Assembly: GCA_021776735.1 (NCBI GenBank)
Contig: JAJFFH010000014.1
Span: 1 to 64,000, forward strand
Length of the DNA stretch: 64,000 nt
Source of the DNA: Planctomycetota bacterium
Lineage (GTDB): Bacteria > Planctomycetota > PLA2
Direction of reading: 5' to 3'
Within the stretch, counting starts at the first letter, position 1. Each line of letters begins with the position of its first letter. This document shows positions 62,327 to 64,000 of the stretch, in pieces. Below the pieces are notes generated by a model that had not been told where the DNA came from, ran no database searches, and saw only the letters and a list, made by a program, of their open reading frames with translations. The position numbers were made by a program, and so were the translations under genes.

Positions 62327-64000
62327 ATGATGAAGCGCAGCCTTGTGCTCGATGCTGTGGCGGCCGTTGACCGCAGCGAGCATCCGACGTCCGAAGCTCA
62401 CATGTCGGACGCAATCCGCACAGCGATCCCCGAAGGGACCTATTACGAATCGCTCTCAGAGCCGGACCAGGCTGAGATCCTAGCCTTCGGCTTCAATGGC
62501 TCCGAAGCCAACCTCCAGGACACGGACTTGGGTACGTACTACGGCCCCCGCCGTATCGTCGCGTTCGACGATGCTCAAGTACGCTCCTGGCCCAATGCGT
62601 CCGATGTCATGCCGTCAATGATTTCATACTGGGAAAATCGGGCCAAGCAAGCTCGTCACCCAGTGCTTAGGGCCCGCTACGCCGACCTTGTTTGGGACCT
62701 GTCTCGGAAGGTTGCCGACCGGCACCCCGCGATCGACTTTGCGCGCCTTGCCATCGATGCGAACCTCGAGATTGCCTCGCGCGGTCTTGACGCATTCGAC
62801 GGCCTCGTCGGCAACCGACTTCGTCGCGCGCTCGTTCTCGGCCTCTCGGTATCGGACGCAGGCCGTGTCGCCGCGGCGGTTGACGCGATCGCCGACTATG
62901 ACTCTGGTGCAGAGAAGCCGGACTCCCGCCGTCCTGCGGGTTTCGCCTTCGAGGCCCTTCTGTTCGACCACAAGAAGCTGTCGATTGCTACGGACCTCCG
63001 AGATCGTCTCCTCAAGGCAGAACTCGACCGCTTTGAGCGATATATCGGAACGGGGCACATGGACCCCGCCGACGCGATCGGGGCCGAGCGAATTGCGATG
63101 CGGCTCGTACGTTTCTACCGGAAGGTCAACGAGCCGGAAGGCGTTCGTCGGGTGTTGAGCCGGTTCGGCACCGCATTCGTATCGGCCATGGATCGTGCTA
63201 GTGCGATTGTCGCCTCTGCTCAGGTCCAGAGGCTCTACGAGCTGTTCCATCAGAATGGAATGGCCGAGGAAGCCCGAGCCCTAGAGCAGAAAATGCGAGA
63301 GCTCGGTAGGGCCTCTGTTGACGAAATGCAGGCATTTACCGTGGACATCGAGCTGCCCGTCCAGGAACTCGACGCTGTCGTGACCTGGGTGGGCGAAAAG
63401 GACCTCGCCCACGCGGTGGCCCGATTCTGGTCTTACTTCTTGCCCGATCGGGACCATGTTCAGCGATCGTTGGAACAGCAGTTGCGGGACACTCCCCTGC
63501 AATACCTCATCTCAAAGACGATTGTCGATCGTGCCGGAAATCCCATCGCCGAGGTCCCGTCTGTTGATGATGACCCGTCGGGACGGCTCGTCATGGAAAC
63601 GGCGCAGCACATCTCGATGGAAACCCCGATCCTCATACGTGTTGCCGACCGACTGCGCGCCAACGAGACCTTCACGCTGGAAGAGATTCTCGACTATCTC
63701 GCACAGTCTCCGGCGTTTCCCGAGGACGCTCACCTGATCCTCACTGCTGGCCTCAATGCCTACTTTGCCGGAGACCACATCGTGGCAATCTCGGTCCTGA
63801 TCCCGCAAATCGAACTCGGCATCCGGGAAATCGCCATCCGCACGGGCGCGTCCGTCTTCAAGCCCCTCCGTTTCAAGCCCCTCCGTGGTGGTGGTGGTGG
63901 CCGCATCTTTCGATCTCTGGACGACTTGCTCCGCGAGCCGAACGTTATCGATCTGTTCGGCGAGTCCGCAGCCCACTACCTTCGTGTGCTCCTCACCGAT
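62327..64000 (+). CDS. Long DUF4209-like protein, runs off the window
   Basis: An open frame from ATG 62327 (or 62330) stays open for at least 558 residues to the window end. It begins MMKRSLVLDAVAAVDRSEHP and is largely helical. The last part, VAISVLIPQIELGIREIAIR, then RIFRSLDDLLREPNVIDLFG and HYLRVLLTD, looks like the approach to a DUF4209 domain, whose conserved RNxxxHG motif would lie just outside the window. A tandem duplication (63857-63885) and a GGT run encode KPLRFKPLRGGGGGR. It follows the KAP remnant by 16 nt. Function unknown. Confidence 0.7.
   Translation, partial: MMKRSLVLDAVAAVDRSEHPTSEAHMSDAIRTAIPEGTYYESLSEPDQAEILAFGFNGSEANLQDTDLGTYYGPRRIVAFDDAQVRSWPNASDVMPSMISYWENRAKQARHPVLRARYADLVWDLSRKVADRHPAIDFARLAIDANLEIASRGLDAFDGLVGNRLRRALVLGLSVSDAGRVAAAVDAIADYDSGAEKPDSRRPAGFAFEALLFDHKKLSIATDLRDRLLKAELDRFERYIGTGHMDPADAIGAERIAMRLVRFYRKVNEPEGVRRVLSRFGTAFVSAMDRASAIVASAQVQRLYELFHQNGMAEEARALEQKMRELGRASVDEMQAFTVDIELPVQELDAVVTWVGEKDLAHAVARFWSYFLPDRDHVQRSLEQQLRDTPLQYLISKTIVDRAGNPIAEVPSVDDDPSGRLVMETAQHISMETPILIRVADRLRANETFTLEEILDYLAQSPAFPEDAHLILTAGLNAYFAGDHIVAISVLIPQIELGIREIAIRTGASVFKPLRFKPLRGGGGGRIFRSLDDLLREPNVIDLFGESAAHYLRVLLTD
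63857..63900 (+). repeat. Tandem 14-bp duplication followed by a GGT run
   Basis: TTCAAGCCCCTCCG occurs at 63857-63870 and again at 63872-63885, followed by five TGG units. It is in frame within the DUF4209-like gene and is a likely slippage site. Confidence 0.8.

Larger units (their letters stand above)
52830..64000. mobile_element. Integrative element carried by a large serine recombinase (left part)
   Basis: The element starts at the recombinase end inside the HEAT-VWA gene and continues past the window. The cargo is typical of integrated plasmid- or phage-like elements: XRE regulators, a HicBA module, RuvC-fold proteins, a primase and a helicase-like ATPase, and a KAP NTPase remnant. No capsid, portal, terminase or conjugation gene is visible in this part, so phage versus mobilisable element cannot be decided. 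The dispersed repeat so common to the left is absent here, which fits recent acquisition. Confidence 0.7.

Noticed and set aside
52732..64000. CRISPR array or complete phage structural module
   Set aside because: No regularly spaced repeats and no capsid, portal, tail or terminase gene are visible.

Overview
This 64 kb window is GC-rich bacterial DNA that looks planctomycetal (phylum Planctomycetota or a close relative). The assignment is inferred from gene content: FHA-domain ABC transporters beside Ser/Thr kinases, a kinase whose DFG motif reads DWG and which carries WD40 repeats, a TPR protein ending in two RNA polymerase alpha C-terminal domains, a PurL with a PurS-like N-terminus, HEAT/PDZ and HEAT/VWA secreted proteins, and a histone-H1-like tail protein. 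No 16S gene or taxon-defining marker is present, so the placement is tentative.

Layout. 1-860: the 3' end of an IS3-family element, a broken small secreted protein gene and a tRNA-Leu(UAA). 950-5250: a small acidic protein, a PilZ protein, a large lipoprotein and small membrane proteins. 5279-8923 (minus): asnS, ruvA and the TPR-alphaCTD protein. 9039-21095 (plus): an envelope and translation block with murA plus two anchored proteins, ffh-rpsP-(H1-tail protein)-maf-(PGRP-like/DUF192 lipoprotein), then rpmE-prfA-(membrane protein)-prmC. 21162-25281 (minus): purL-purQ and a hypothetical gene, divergent from accA (25451). 28416-36304 (minus): a signalling cluster of a zinc-ribbon kinase, an FHA-FHA-ABC transporter and a WD40 kinase. 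36400-38924 (minus): a LEA14-like lipoprotein, a GNAT and a beta-ketoacyl-ACP synthase III-like enzyme. 39182-45618: a two-gene AddB/AddA-type helicase-nuclease. 45729-52877: mostly hypothetical envelope proteins, comF, a beta-barrel protein and a HEAT-VWA protein.

The right end, from about 52.83 kb to the window edge, is an integrated element. A large serine recombinase lies at its left border, and its reading frame runs into the antisense of the HEAT-VWA gene, which is cut inside the VWA domain. The cargo includes XRE regulators, a lipoprotein, a pair of RuvC-fold proteins (one lacking its first catalytic Asp), a HicBA toxin-antitoxin module, a helicase-like ATPase, a primase with Toprim and zinc-finger domains in reversed order, a broken KAP NTPase, and a long gene ending in a DUF4209-like region that leaves the window. 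The other border is outside the window.

A short dispersed repeat with core ACGGACGGCGATG occurs about a dozen times in the first 52 kb. It lies mostly in intergenic DNA, alone, as inverted pairs, or behind a small GAATC...GATTC hairpin. One copy supplies the addB stop and addA start codons and another lies inside the WD40-kinase gene. I saw no good copy in the integrated element. This repeat family, the recombinase-borne element, the kinase-FHA transporter cluster and the alphaCTD fusion are the most interesting items.
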